Source of the DNA: Cytophagaceae bacterium UBA7467
Lineage (GTDB): Bacteria; Bacteroidota; Bacteroidia; Cytophagales; Spirosomataceae
Direction: 5' to 3'
NCBI GenBank assembly: GCA_002479785.1
Contig: DLPD01000028.1
Span: 9,726 to 51,024, forward strand
Length of the DNA: 41,299 bases
Position numbers and translations under genes: made by a program. Every line of letters starts with the position of its first letter. Within the stretch, counting starts at the first letter, position 1. A model generated the notes under the pieces. The model saw only the letters and a list, made by a program, of their open reading frames with translations. It searched no databases and was not told the origin of the DNA. Positions 1 through 8,380 of this stretch are shown here, piece by piece.

Positions 1-213
1 GGACAGAATAGAGGCCCTCGCCCCGAGCGTGGACCACGACCAGAAGGCGAGAATCGTCCACCAAGACCACCTAGACCGGAAGGACAAAATCGTCCGGAAG
101 GATCGACTCCAGTAGCTGATGGTGGAACAGCTACCCCGAAACCATTCAAGAAGAAAAAGAAGTTTAAACCAAGACCTCCAAGAGATGGTGCAGCGCCTAC
201 CCCTGAAGCTTAG
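1..213 (+). CDS. C-terminal tail of a probable RicT/PSP1-family protein (5' partial)
   Basis: The frame is open from the first base to a TAG at 211-213 and encodes about 70 residues. They are almost entirely proline, arginine, glycine and glutamate, with repeated RPE and PRPP-like units, then a lysine run (KKKKKF) and a PRPPRDG segment. No folded domain is visible, so this is a disordered basic tail. In Bacteroidota, gldH is commonly preceded by a PSP1-domain gene (ricT/yaaT family) that often carries such a tail. The assignment therefore rests on synteny, not on the residues seen. The end of this gene overlaps the gldH start by 29 bases. Another protein with an RP-rich tail cannot be excluded. 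Confidence 0.55.
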   Translation, partial: GQNRGPRPERGPRPEGENRPPRPPRPEGQNRPEGSTPVADGGTATPKPFKKKKKFKPRPPRDGAAPTPEA

Positions 214-682
214 CCTTGGATTCATTTTCCTGTTTGAGCTGATATTCTTTGCCTGCAGTGATTCGAGTGTAATTATTGACGACACTTCAAGCTTTCCTGA
301 GTCCGGCTGGATCCAAAAACAACCTATTCGTTTTAACGTAGAGGTGTCGGATTCTGTGAGTAGTTATTCCGCCTATGTGGTGGTACGCCAAAACAATGCA
401 TACCCTTTCTACAACCTGTATTTCACCCCGAGTATAGTGGATGACCAGGGAATAACCATTCAGAAAGGTTTAGCTGAGGCAATCTTATATGACCCTAAAA
501 CGGGGAAGCCGAAAGGCGCCGGATTTGGCGATATTTATGAGAAAAAATTTCTCGTTTATCCGAAATTGAAGTTTCCAAAACCAGGTAAATACCAAATTCA
601 GGTAGCGCAATCGATGCGAGTGGATACACTGGCAGGAATGGTTTCGTTCGGACTTCTTCTGGAAAAAAACGAGAGTAAATAA
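185..682 (+). CDS. gldH: Gliding-motility-associated lipoprotein GldH
   Basis: This 165-residue protein has a hydrophobic signal peptide and a lipobox, FFA-C, with Cys24 followed by SDSS, so it should be a lipoprotein of the periplasm or outer membrane. The rest is a beta-rich domain with the pattern NAYPFYNLYF and, near the end, GKYQIQVAQSMR, typical of GldH. In Flavobacterium johnsoniae GldH is needed for gliding, but homologues also occur in non-gliding Bacteroidota, so motility should not be assumed. An ATG at 119 is in frame, but starting there would put about 22 charged residues before the signal peptide. The ATG at 185 gives a normal signal sequence. The Lrp-family gene follows after 4 bases. 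Confidence 0.85.
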   Translation: MVQRLPLKLSLGFIFLFELIFFACSDSSVIIDDTSSFPESGWIQKQPIRFNVEVSDSVSSYSAYVVVRQNNAYPFYNLYFTPSIVDDQGITIQKGLAEAILYDPKTGKPKGAGFGDIYEKKFLVYPKLKFPKPGKYQIQVAQSMRVDTLAGMVSFGLLLEKNESK

Positions 683-686
683 GCGT

Positions 687-1169
687 ATGGCAAAAATGGA
701 TGACATCGATAAAAAGATCCTCTCGTTTCTGCACGAAGATGCCTTTCTTTCGAATAAAGAAATGGCCGCTCGACTAGGAATGAGTGCGACGCCTATCCAT
801 GAACGCATCAAGCGGATGGAAAAGGAGGGCGTGATAACGGGCTATCGAGCCATGATCAATCCTGCCAAACTAGGTAAAACATTAACCGTTTTCTGTGATA
901 TTTCATTAAAGGAGCACGCCGCAGACTATTTGAAGCAATTTGAGCAAGATGTGATGCAATTAGTCGAGGTGCAAGAATGCTACTGCGTTTCTGGACACAG
1001 TGATTTTCTGTTGAAAATAGTGGTCGCAGATATGGATGAATACCGTGAATTTATTTTGCACAAGCTTGCTAGTATTAAAAACATAGGCAACGCCCAAAGT
1101 CATTTCGTTATGAATGAAGTCGAAAATGAGCAATTCATGCCTTGGATTTCAAATTCTTTAACCAATTAA
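687..1169 (+). CDS. Lrp/AsnC-family transcriptional regulator
   Basis: The 160-residue protein has the standard two-part Lrp layout. An N-terminal winged helix-turn-helix (residues about 5-60, with MDDIDKKILSFL and MAARLGMSATPIHERIKRME) is followed by a RAM/Lrp effector domain (about 70-150, with VQECYCVSGHSDFLLKIVV). Such proteins form dimers or octamers, bind amino acids and repress or activate nearby genes. It starts 4 bases after gldH and is probably cotranscribed. The RND efflux genes begin 62 bases downstream, and the gap contains inverted repeats that could be an operator, but whether this regulator acts there is inference. The ligand cannot be predicted. Confidence 0.9.
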   Translation: MAKMDDIDKKILSFLHEDAFLSNKEMAARLGMSATPIHERIKRMEKEGVITGYRAMINPAKLGKTLTVFCDISLKEHAADYLKQFEQDVMQLVEVQECYCVSGHSDFLLKIVVADMDEYREFILHKLASIKNIGNAQSHFVMNEVENEQFMPWISNSLTN

Positions 1170-1182
1170 GCCTATAAGCTAG

Positions 1183-1210
1183 GGTAATCCTTACCGATGA
1201 AATGGTTACC
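1183..1210. promoter_or_regulatory. Inverted repeats upstream of the RND efflux operon
   Basis: The 62-base gap contains GGTAATCCTTACC (1183-1195, arms of 5 around 3) and the odd-length palindrome GGTTACC (1204-1210), with centres 18 bases apart. Both share a GGTAA/TTACC core. The placement just before the adaptor gene and after an Lrp-type gene suggests an operator or part of a promoter. No TAnnTTTG box is obvious in the gap. Confidence 0.35.
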
Positions 1211-1231
1211 TTAGTGTGAAAACCTATTACT

Positions 1232-2323
1232 ATGAATAAAATTACAAAGACGCTTCTGTCGGTTTTGACCATTTCCTTAATCTTGGGTTTGGCCTTTTAT
1301 CCGAAAATCAAAAAGACTTTTTTCTCCCCTGAAACGAAAGAAAAAGGGAAAGAAAAAGGTGGCCCGGGAGGTAAAGGGGGCAAGACAGCCGTGGTCGTGA
1401 CGGTAGTTAAATCGACTCGTTTGGATGATATGATCAATTCAACTGGTTCTATTTTACCCAATGAAGAAGTAGATATTCGTTCCGAAATCGCTGGTCGAAT
1501 TATTGCTTTGAACATCAAAGAAGGTGATGTGGTAGCTAAAGGAACGGTTTTACTTCGCATCAATGATGATGATTTACAGGCACGTCTTCGCAAACTAGGT
1601 TACAACAAGAAATTAGCAGAAGATAATGAGGCTCGTCAAAAGGTCCTTCTTCAAAAAGAAGCCATCTCACAACGCGAGTATGATATTGCGGTTAACTCGG
1701 TGAACACCATTTCCGCCGATATTGAGGACCTAAAAGCGCAAATCTTGAAAACAACGATTCGCGCACCTTTCGCCGGCAGAATCGGTTTCCGGTATGTGAG
1801 TTTAGGAAGTTATATCTCACCTAGCACGCAAATTGCGACTCTGACAAACACGAATCCGGCGAAAATCGAATTCGCTATTCCAGCGAAATACGCCACCCAA
1901 GTGAAAAATGGTGGAACCATCGAATTCGTGACTGAGAACGAGGAAAAAACCTATATCGGTCGAGTATATGCAATAGATCCAAAGATTGATCCTCAAACTA
2001 GAACCTTGCAAATTAGGGCTCAAGCACCTAATCCGGGCAATGAATTAGTTCCAGGGGCTTTCGCAAAGGTGAATTTGATCTTAAAGACGAAAGGTTCAGC
2101 CATCTTAATTCCGACTGAGGCAGTCATTCCTGAAGCCAAAGGTAGTAAGGTATATGTAGTGAAAAATGGCCATTCTGTTTCCACCAAGGTTACTTTAGGT
2201 ACGCGCGGGGACAAGACCGTTGAGATCTTAGATGGATTAGCGATTGGTGATACCTTGATTACCAACGGTATCATCCAAGTGAAACCAGATGGCGAAGTAG
2301 AAATTAAAGAAGTCGTAAAATAA
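1232..2323 (+). CDS. RND efflux periplasmic adaptor (membrane fusion protein)
   Basis: The 363-residue adaptor would link an inner-membrane RND pump to an outer-membrane channel. An N-terminal membrane anchor (about 7-24) is followed by a Lys/Gly-rich linker (KGKEKGGPGGKGGK). Next come a lipoyl half (SEIAGRIIALNIKEGD), a short coiled-coil hairpin (about 120-170), the returning lipoyl half (IRAPFAGRIG), a beta-barrel domain and a C-terminal membrane-proximal domain ending near ITNGIIQVKPD. There is no cysteine lipobox, so it is held by the uncleaved N-terminal helix. The pump gene follows after 7 bases. No TolC-like gene is present in the window, so the channel must be encoded elsewhere. Confidence 0.92.
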   Translation: MNKITKTLLSVLTISLILGLAFYPKIKKTFFSPETKEKGKEKGGPGGKGGKTAVVVTVVKSTRLDDMINSTGSILPNEEVDIRSEIAGRIIALNIKEGDVVAKGTVLLRINDDDLQARLRKLGYNKKLAEDNEARQKVLLQKEAISQREYDIAVNSVNTISADIEDLKAQILKTTIRAPFAGRIGFRYVSLGSYISPSTQIATLTNTNPAKIEFAIPAKYATQVKNGGTIEFVTENEEKTYIGRVYAIDPKIDPQTRTLQIRAQAPNPGNELVPGAFAKVNLILKTKGSAILIPTEAVIPEAKGSKVYVVKNGHSVSTKVTLGTRGDKTVEILDGLAIGDTLITNGIIQVKPDGEVEIKEVVK

Positions 2324-2330
2324 ATTAGCT

Positions 2331-5300
2331 ATGGCATCTTTTTCAGAGATTAGTATAAAAAGACCGGTACTTTCGATTGTGATGTCCATCACAATTATTG
2401 TATTTGGTATCATCGGATATACCTATTTAGGAGTACGCGAATATCCGTCGGTGGATCCGCCCGTAGTAAACGTACAAACGTCATACACCGGAGCAAACGC
2501 TGACATTATTGAATCGCAAATCACCGAGCCTTTAGAGGAATCAATTAACGGTATCGCCGGTATTCGCACCCTTTCAAGCTCTAGCCGCGATGGCCGTTCA
2601 AGTATCACGGTCGAATTTGATCTCTCGGTGAATATTGAGGATGCAGCGAACGATGTGCGTGACCGCGTATCACGTGCGATGGGTCAATTACCTAAAGACG
2701 TGGATCCGCCCATCGTAGCGAAAGCTGATGCGGATGCAAATCCGATTTACAACATTAACGTATTCTCCGCTACGCGTGACTTACTATCATTGAATGAATT
2801 AGCCACGCGAAATATTAAGGAGAAATTCCAAACGATTCCGGGCGTAAGTTCCGTACAATTGTGGGGCGAGCAGAAATACGCCATGCGCTTGCACATCGAT
2901 CCGGAACGCTTAGCGTCATTCCGATTGACGGCGCCGGACATCGTGAATGCCTTAGCTAAACAAAATATCGAATTGCCTTCTGGAAGTATCGAAGGGGCGA
3001 ACACGGAATTGACGGTTAGAACGCAAGGTCGCCTGACAACAGAAGAAGATTTCAATAATTTGATCATCAAAGAAGAAGGAGATCGATCGGTGAAATTTTC
3101 AGATGTAGGTAAGGCAGAACTTTCCCCAGAAAATAACAAAACATTCTTCAAGCGGGATTTGAAGCCGATGATTTCCATCGCGGTGATTCCACAGCCAGGT
3201 TCTAATCAAATCCAAATTGTCGATGCCATTCATAAGAAAGTGGAGCAAATTCGCTTGACATTACCTGCGGATGTGGAGATGAAGGAAGGCTTTGATAACA
3301 CCCGTTATGTACGAAAATCCATCGAAGAGGTGGAAGAAACTATCTTCACTGCGATTTTATTAGTGACCATCATCATTTTCTTATTCTTACGTGACTGGAG
3401 ATCGACCATCATTCCTTTGACTGCTATTCCGGTGAGTTTGATTGGCGTATTCTTCTTCATGTATTTAGCGGGATTCTCCGTGAACGTATTAACGCTGTTA
3501 GGGATCGTTCTTTCGATTGGTCTCGTGGTGGATGACGCGATTGTGGTACTAGAGAATATTTACACCAAAATCGAAGAGGGACTCAGCCCTTGGGAAGCCG
3601 CGGTAGAGGGTTCGAAAGAAATCTATTTTGCCGTAATTTCGACGACTGTCACTCTAGCTGCCGTTTTCTTACCGGTAATTTTCTTGCAAGGGATTACGGG
3701 ACGTCTTTTCCGGGAATTTGGAATCGTGGTGGCGGGATCTGTGATTATTTCTGCCTTCGTTTCCTTGACCTTGACACCGATGTTAAGCTCACGTTTATTG
3801 AAGGGAAGTCACACGAAACCTTGGTTCTACACGGTGACGGAACCGTTCTTTGTGGCTTTAACGAAAGGATACGAAGATTCTTTGGCTGCCTTTATCAAAA
3901 TTCGCTGGATGGCTTGGGTGATTATGTTCTCCTTGTTTGGCATTATTTATGCCTTGTTCAAATTCGAAGCTATTCCCTCTGAATTAGCTCCTCTAGAGGA
4001 TAGGGGCGGCCTGCGTGTCAATGCAGTAGCACCAGAAGGCTCGACTTTTGAGTACATGTTAAATTACACGGATGAAATGGCGAAATTCTTAATGACGGAT
4101 ATTCCGGCACACGAACGCAATGCGGTTTACTCCATTACCTCCCCTCCTTTTGGAAATGGTGGTTCGAATACCGGTAGTATGCGCGTGATTTTATCCGATC
4201 CGGAAGGTCGTAGAACGCAGCAACAAATTGCGGATGAGCTTCAACCGAAAATTAAGAAATTCACGGGTGCTCGTGCTACCCTGATCCAAGAACCGACCTT
4301 GTCCACAGGACAACGCGGTGGCGGTGGTTTACCGGTAGCCTTTGTAATTCAAGCCTCGACTTTCGAGAGTTTGAAAAAGAATATTCCGTTGTTTATGGCC
4401 AAAGTAAGAGAAAGTTCGAAGTTCGAAATGGCGGATGTGAACTTGAAGTTTACCAAGCCGGAATTGCGCCTGGAAATCAACCGCGATAAAGCCCAAAACC
4501 TAGGTGTTTCTATCCAAGATGTGGCAACAACCTTGCAATTAGGCCTTTCGGGTAGACGTTTTGGCTATTTCGTGATGGATGGCAAGCAATACCAAATCAT
4601 CGGTCAAATTGACCGTCCCATGCGAAATGACGTATCTGACTTAAAGTCCCTTTACGTGAAAAACAACCGCGGGGATTTGATCCAATTAGACAACCTGGTG
4701 AAGATCACGGAACAAAGTACCCCTCCTCAACTTTTCCGTTACAACCGTTACGTAGCGGCGACGGTGACGGCGCAGATGGCCAAAGGAGTGACTTTAGGGG
4801 AAGCCTTGAATGAGATGGATAAACTAGCGAAAGAGACCTTCGACGTTTCTTTCTCTACCGCCTATGACGGCCAAAGTAAGGAATTCAAAGAGTCTAGCTC
4901 TTCGCTACTTTTCGCCTTTGCCCTGGCAATTTTATTAATTTACTTGATCCTTTCAGCCCAATTTGAGAGTTTCATCGATCCTTTCATCATCTTGTTTACT
5001 GTACCTTTAGCGGTGGCAGGTGCTTTATTAACGCTTTGGGACTTTAGCCAAACGCTGAATATCTTCTCACAGATTGGTATCATTGTGCTCATCGGTCTCG
5101 TAACGAAGAATGGTATCTTAATTGTGGAGTTTGCTAATCAACGTAAAGAGTCTGGCTCAGAAAAATTAAAAGCAGTTCAGGAAGCAGCAGTAGCTCGTTT
5201 CCGTCCTATTATTATGACTTCACTATGTACGATATTAGGTATTTTACCGATCGCCTTAGCCTTAGGTTCTGGATCTCAAAGTAGGGTTTCGATGGGTATC

Positions 5301-5405
5301 GCCGTTGTAGGGGGTATGTTATTCTCCACTACGCTTACCTTGTATATCATTCCAGCGATTTACAGTTATTTATCAAGTAACCGCAAACCAGTTCATGTCG
5401 AATAA
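2331..5405 (+). CDS. RND-family multidrug efflux pump (HAE-1/AcrB type)
   Basis: At 1024 residues this has the normal length of a hydrophobe/amphiphile efflux pump. The N-terminal transmembrane helix (MASFSEISIKRPVLSIVMS) is followed by the first large periplasmic loop, a block of helices, a second periplasmic loop and the last helices. The paired aspartates of the TM4 proton relay are present (GLVVDDAIVVLENI, D401 and D402). The TM10 lysine region is also present (LIGLVTKNGILIVEFAN). These mark a proton-driven HAE-1 exporter rather than a heavy-metal pump. It forms an operon with the adaptor, and its last 11 bases overlap ribD. The substrate cannot be read from sequence. Confidence 0.94.
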   Translation: MASFSEISIKRPVLSIVMSITIIVFGIIGYTYLGVREYPSVDPPVVNVQTSYTGANADIIESQITEPLEESINGIAGIRTLSSSSRDGRSSITVEFDLSVNIEDAANDVRDRVSRAMGQLPKDVDPPIVAKADADANPIYNINVFSATRDLLSLNELATRNIKEKFQTIPGVSSVQLWGEQKYAMRLHIDPERLASFRLTAPDIVNALAKQNIELPSGSIEGANTELTVRTQGRLTTEEDFNNLIIKEEGDRSVKFSDVGKAELSPENNKTFFKRDLKPMISIAVIPQPGSNQIQIVDAIHKKVEQIRLTLPADVEMKEGFDNTRYVRKSIEEVEETIFTAILLVTIIIFLFLRDWRSTIIPLTAIPVSLIGVFFFMYLAGFSVNVLTLLGIVLSIGLVVDDAIVVLENIYTKIEEGLSPWEAAVEGSKEIYFAVISTTVTLAAVFLPVIFLQGITGRLFREFGIVVAGSVIISAFVSLTLTPMLSSRLLKGSHTKPWFYTVTEPFFVALTKGYEDSLAAFIKIRWMAWVIMFSLFGIIYALFKFEAIPSELAPLEDRGGLRVNAVAPEGSTFEYMLNYTDEMAKFLMTDIPAHERNAVYSITSPPFGNGGSNTGSMRVILSDPEGRRTQQQIADELQPKIKKFTGARATLIQEPTLSTGQRGGGGLPVAFVIQASTFESLKKNIPLFMAKVRESSKFEMADVNLKFTKPELRLEINRDKAQNLGVSIQDVATTLQLGLSGRRFGYFVMDGKQYQIIGQIDRPMRNDVSDLKSLYVKNNRGDLIQLDNLVKITEQSTPPQLFRYNRYVAATVTAQMAKGVTLGEALNEMDKLAKETFDVSFSTAYDGQSKEFKESSSSLLFAFALAILLIYLILSAQFESFIDPFIILFTVPLAVAGALLTLWDFSQTLNIFSQIGIIVLIGLVTKNGILIVEFANQRKESGSEKLKAVQEAAVARFRPIIMTSLCTILGILPIALALGSGSQSRVSMGIAVVGGMLFSTTLTLYIIPAIYSYLSSNRKPVHVE

Positions 5406-6378
5406 AGAAATTTGGATGCAACGCGCCTTTGACCTAGCCTTATTAGGCTTTGGACGGGTTGCTCCTAATCCTTTAGTCGGTTGTGTGATTGTCAAAGAGG
5501 ACCGCATCCTAGGCGAAGGTTATCACCAACAGTATGGAGGGCCTCATGCAGAAGTAAATGCGATACGTTCTTGCTCGGAATCGGTAGAAGGCGCGACGGC
5601 CTATGTGACCCTTGAGCCATGCTCACATTTTGGAAAAACTCCTCCCTGTGCGGATTTACTGATCCAATCAGGCGTCTCCACTGTTTACATTGCTAATCTA
5701 GATCCTAATCCACTCGTTGCAGGGAAAGGAGTCGAGAAACTAAATGCCGCCGGAATTAGGTGCCACATTGGATTACTAGCAGAAACAGGCGAAAGGATGA
5801 ACCGTCACTTCTTCACTTTTCACCGTAAAAATAGACCTCATATCACCTTTAAATACGCGGTTAGCGCGGATGGATTCATCGCAGCGCCTACCGGCGAACC
5901 CGTTCAGCTATCGAACGAATTATCAGCAATTCGCGTACATCAACTACGCGCAGAACACCAGGGGATTTTAGTAGGGGTCCAAACCATTCTCCATGATGAT
6001 CCCTCTCTTACCACTCGATTAGTAGCCGGGCAGAATCCGGTACGTATCGTATTAGATCCTTCTGACAGAATTCCTTCTAGCGCAAAAGTCCTCACCGATG
6101 GAGGAGAAACAAGGGTGCTACGTTCATCAGCAGAAGTAGCTGCATTACCTTTTCAATCCATCCTAGTGGAGGGTGGCGCGAAAACGATGGAAAAACTTTT
6201 TGCAGATGGACTGGTGGATGAAGTTTGGAAAATCAGAAGTCCCAAAACGCTTCATGAAGGAATTTATGAACCTAAACTGCCTATAAAATGGCGAGCGGTT
6301 GAGTACCTAGGTGACGATACATGGTTTAAAGGAATCCTAAAACCTGCCCCAGCAAGTACATATTCAGCCCCAGAATAA
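5395..6378 (+). CDS. ribD: Bifunctional riboflavin biosynthesis deaminase/reductase RibD
   Basis: RibD catalyses two successive steps of riboflavin synthesis: deamination of the pyrimidinone from GTP cyclohydrolase II and reduction of its ribosyl side chain. The N-terminal deaminase has the zinc site HAEVNA (His51, with Glu53 as proton shuttle) and PCSHFGKTPPC (Cys76 and Cys85). The C-terminal reductase begins near ITFKYAVSADGFIA and ends with VEGGAKTMEKLF. At 327 residues it is somewhat short at the C-terminus but complete. The ATG lies inside the RND gene (11-base overlap), so translation may be coupled. Its 3' end overlaps the oppositely transcribed mntH by 53 bases. Confidence 0.93.
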   Translation: MSNKEIWMQRAFDLALLGFGRVAPNPLVGCVIVKEDRILGEGYHQQYGGPHAEVNAIRSCSESVEGATAYVTLEPCSHFGKTPPCADLLIQSGVSTVYIANLDPNPLVAGKGVEKLNAAGIRCHIGLLAETGERMNRHFFTFHRKNRPHITFKYAVSADGFIAAPTGEPVQLSNELSAIRVHQLRAEHQGILVGVQTILHDDPSLTTRLVAGQNPVRIVLDPSDRIPSSAKVLTDGGETRVLRSSAEVAALPFQSILVEGGAKTMEKLFADGLVDEVWKIRSPKTLHEGIYEPKLPIKWRAVEYLGDDTWFKGILKPAPASTYSAPE

Positions 6379-7648
6379 TCGCAGTTATTACCCAAACAAT
6401 TCCTTGCAACAGTGCGGAATTAGCAAATTTGCCCATCTTCTGTTCATCCCCAGTAAATAAGACAAGCGGTATTACGGCGAAGCTTAATTGCATCGATAAA
6501 ACGACTTGCGAGAAAACCAAAAGCTCCCCTATTTTAGATTCCCCATAAATCCAGGTGATAAAGAAAGCTGGAATGATGGCAATTAAGCGAGTGATCAAAC
6601 GTCTCAACCAAGGGGCAATGCGCAGGTCGAGGAACCCCTCCATCACGATTTGACCGGCTAAAGTACCCGTCAACGTAGCATTTTGGCCCGATGCTAATAA
6701 GGCTACCGCAAACAAAATACTAGCTAATTTACTGCCTAACACGGGGTCTAATAGTTGATAGGCATCTCGGATATCGGCCACATATTTCAGGTTATTCCCG
6801 TGAAAAGCAGCCGCAGCTAAAATCAGTATCCCCGCGTTAATGAAAAAGGCGAATCCCAATGAAATGGTGGAATCCCAAGTGGCATATTTAATGGCTTTCT
6901 CTTTATCCTCCTCCGTATCTTTGATGGCGCGCGTTTGGACTATACTCGAGTGTAGATATAAATTATGAGGCATGACCGTAGCCCCTAAAATACCAATGGC
7001 TACGTAAAGTTGACTTGGATTCATCACCACCGAAGTCTGGGGAATTAGTCCACCTACAATTCCTGCCATAGAGGGTTGCGAGATGAACAACTCATACGCA
7101 AAACAACAAACGATGACAATCAAGAGGGACAAAACGATGGATTCGATGACTTTAAATCCTTTGTTTTGGAAATACAAGATCAGGAAAACATCTAAAATCG
7201 TGATGACGATACCGGCTAAAATGGGAATCCCAAACAATAATTGAAGTGCCAAAGCCGACCCAATCACCTCTGCTAAATCGCAAGCCGCAATCGCCAGCTC
7301 ACAGACCAGCCAAAGAAAAATAGCTACTGGTTTCGAAAACGCATCTCCACAGGCTTGAGCTAAATCACGTCCTGAAGCAACCCCTAATTTCAAGGCTAAA
7401 TGCTGCAAGACAATCGCGAAAATGCTTGAGACAAGAATCACTGACAATAACGTATAGCCGAAGGAAGCTCCACCTGCTAAATCAGTCGCCCAATTGCCTG
7501 GGTCCATATAACCCACCGCAACTAAAAAGCCTGGTCCCATAAAAGCGCGTAAGTTCTGCCAAAAACCTTTCCCTGCTGGCACCGGAATCGTGCCAAACAC
7601 TTCAGATAAAGATTTCATTTTGGGGCTAGAACGCCACGGACTCGACAT
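6326..7648 (-). CDS. mntH: Nramp-family divalent metal (manganese) transporter MntH
   Basis: This 440-residue inner-membrane protein imports Mn(II), and often Fe(II), with protons. The two unwound-helix metal-binding motifs are intact: DPGN in TM1 (MDPGNW, residues 48-53) and MPH in TM6 (TVMPHNLYLHSS, 226-228). About 11 hydrophobic segments and the conserved GQNATLTGTLAGQ stretch are visible. It is divergent from a DtxR/MntR-type gene across a 72-base gap with a palindromic operator, so manganese repression is the likely control. The 3' end runs 53 bases into ribD on the other strand. Confidence 0.95.
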   Translation of the reverse strand: MSSPWRSSPKMKSLSEVFGTIPVPAGKGFWQNLRAFMGPGFLVAVGYMDPGNWATDLAGGASFGYTLLSVILVSSIFAIVLQHLALKLGVASGRDLAQACGDAFSKPVAIFLWLVCELAIAACDLAEVIGSALALQLLFGIPILAGIVITILDVFLILYFQNKGFKVIESIVLSLLIVIVCCFAYELFISQPSMAGIVGGLIPQTSVVMNPSQLYVAIGILGATVMPHNLYLHSSIVQTRAIKDTEEDKEKAIKYATWDSTISLGFAFFINAGILILAAAAFHGNNLKYVADIRDAYQLLDPVLGSKLASILFAVALLASGQNATLTGTLAGQIVMEGFLDLRIAPWLRRLITRLIAIIPAFFITWIYGESKIGELLVFSQVVLSMQLSFAVIPLVLFTGDEQKMGKFANSALLQGIVWVITAIILGLNMYLLGQVLGFL

Positions 7649-7663
7649 AATTCAGAATTTTAT

Positions 7664-7671
7664 CAAATTTA
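7664..7671 (-). promoter_or_regulatory. Predicted -7 box of the mntH promoter
   Basis: On the minus strand this reads TAAATTTG, an exact match to the Bacteroidota -7 consensus TAnnTTTG. It lies 15 bases before the mntH ATG, which implies a very short leader. The upstream region that would hold the -33 element falls inside the palindrome at 7679-7698, so a bound repressor should block this promoter. No clear TTG is present at -33. Confidence 0.5.
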
Positions 7672-7678
7672 AAAATAA

Positions 7679-7698
7679 TTTTTAGATTAACCTAAAAA
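7679..7698. promoter_or_regulatory. Palindromic operator between mntH and the MntR-type gene
   Basis: The core TTTAGATTAACCTAAA, extended by TT and AA at its ends, is a 20-base inverted repeat with 9 of 10 pairs matching. The only mismatch is A7686 against C7691. The size, symmetry and TTTAGnnnnnnCTAAA arms resemble known DtxR/MntR-family operators. Its position between the two divergent genes would let the regulator control both mntH and itself. Binding is inferred. Confidence 0.72.
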
Positions 7699-7720
7699 AT
7701 AAATTTATTACCTTTATGCC

Positions 7721-8380
7721 ATGGCCATTTCATTCACCGAAGAAAACTACTTAAAAGTCATCCACCGCCTCTCAGAAGCGACTACGGAAGACATTTCTAC
7801 GAACGCCGTAGCGGAACTGATGCAGACTAAAGCGGCATCAGTAACGGATATGTTGCGTAAACTAGCCGAAAAAGGCTGGGTGAATTACCAAAAATACCAA
7901 GGTGTACGGTTAAGTGCAGAGGGGGAGAAAATCGCCTTATCGATTGTGCGCAAACACCGACTTTGGGAAGTATTCTTAGTGGACAAAATGGGGTTCAATT
8001 GGGACGAAGTGCATGAAATCGCTGAACAACTCGAGCACATAGAATCCGATCAACTCGTCAATAAATTAGACGAATACCTGGGCTTCCCTAAAACCGATCC
8101 ACACGGCGATCCCATCCCGAACAAGGAGGGAATTCTTCCCGAGCTAGCCTATTCGCATCTTTCCGACATCAAGACTGCTAAAACGTGTAAATTGATGGGA
8201 GTGGCACAAGATTCAGCAGTCTTCTTGCAACTGCTGACAAAATTGAATTTGAGTTTAGGGGCAAAACTGGACATTCAGGAGGTCAACGAATTCGATCGAT
8301 CGATTTTCGTTTCCATTAACGACGCTGCGCCCATCTTCATTAGTCATGAGGTGGCGAAAAACATTCTCGTTAAAGTCTAG
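7721..8380 (+). CDS. mntR: Manganese/iron-dependent regulator of the DtxR/MntR family
   Basis: The 219-residue protein begins with a winged helix-turn-helix (about 4-60, including TEENYLKVIHRLSE and AASVTDMLRKLAEKGWV). A metal-binding dimerisation domain follows, with ligand candidates in KHRLWEVFL (His79) and DEVHEIAEQLEHIE (Glu99, Glu102, His106). A C-terminal FeoA/SH3-like region of about 70 residues makes it longer than Bacillus MntR, like the DtxR/IdeR class. Position opposite mntH argues for Mn sensing, though Fe is possible. Its TAG shares the tetranucleotide CTAG with the TAG of the convergent helicase gene. Confidence 0.88.
   Translation: MAISFTEENYLKVIHRLSEATTEDISTNAVAELMQTKAASVTDMLRKLAEKGWVNYQKYQGVRLSAEGEKIALSIVRKHRLWEVFLVDKMGFNWDEVHEIAEQLEHIESDQLVNKLDEYLGFPKTDPHGDPIPNKEGILPELAYSHLSDIKTAKTCKLMGVAQDSAVFLQLLTKLNLSLGAKLDIQEVNEFDRSIFVSINDAAPIFISHEVAKNILVKV

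Noticed and set aside
119..184. Longer gldH start at 119
   Set aside because: It would add 22 charged residues before the signal peptide and deepen the overlap with the upstream gene.
3590..3982. 130-codon plus-strand frame inside the RND pump gene
   Set aside because: Out-of-frame shadow of a well-supported gene, with no domain and no start context.
7709..7716. TACCTTTA as the -7 box for the MntR-type gene
   Set aside because: It lacks the final G and lies so close to the ATG that the transcript would begin at or after the start codon. No matching -33 element is present.
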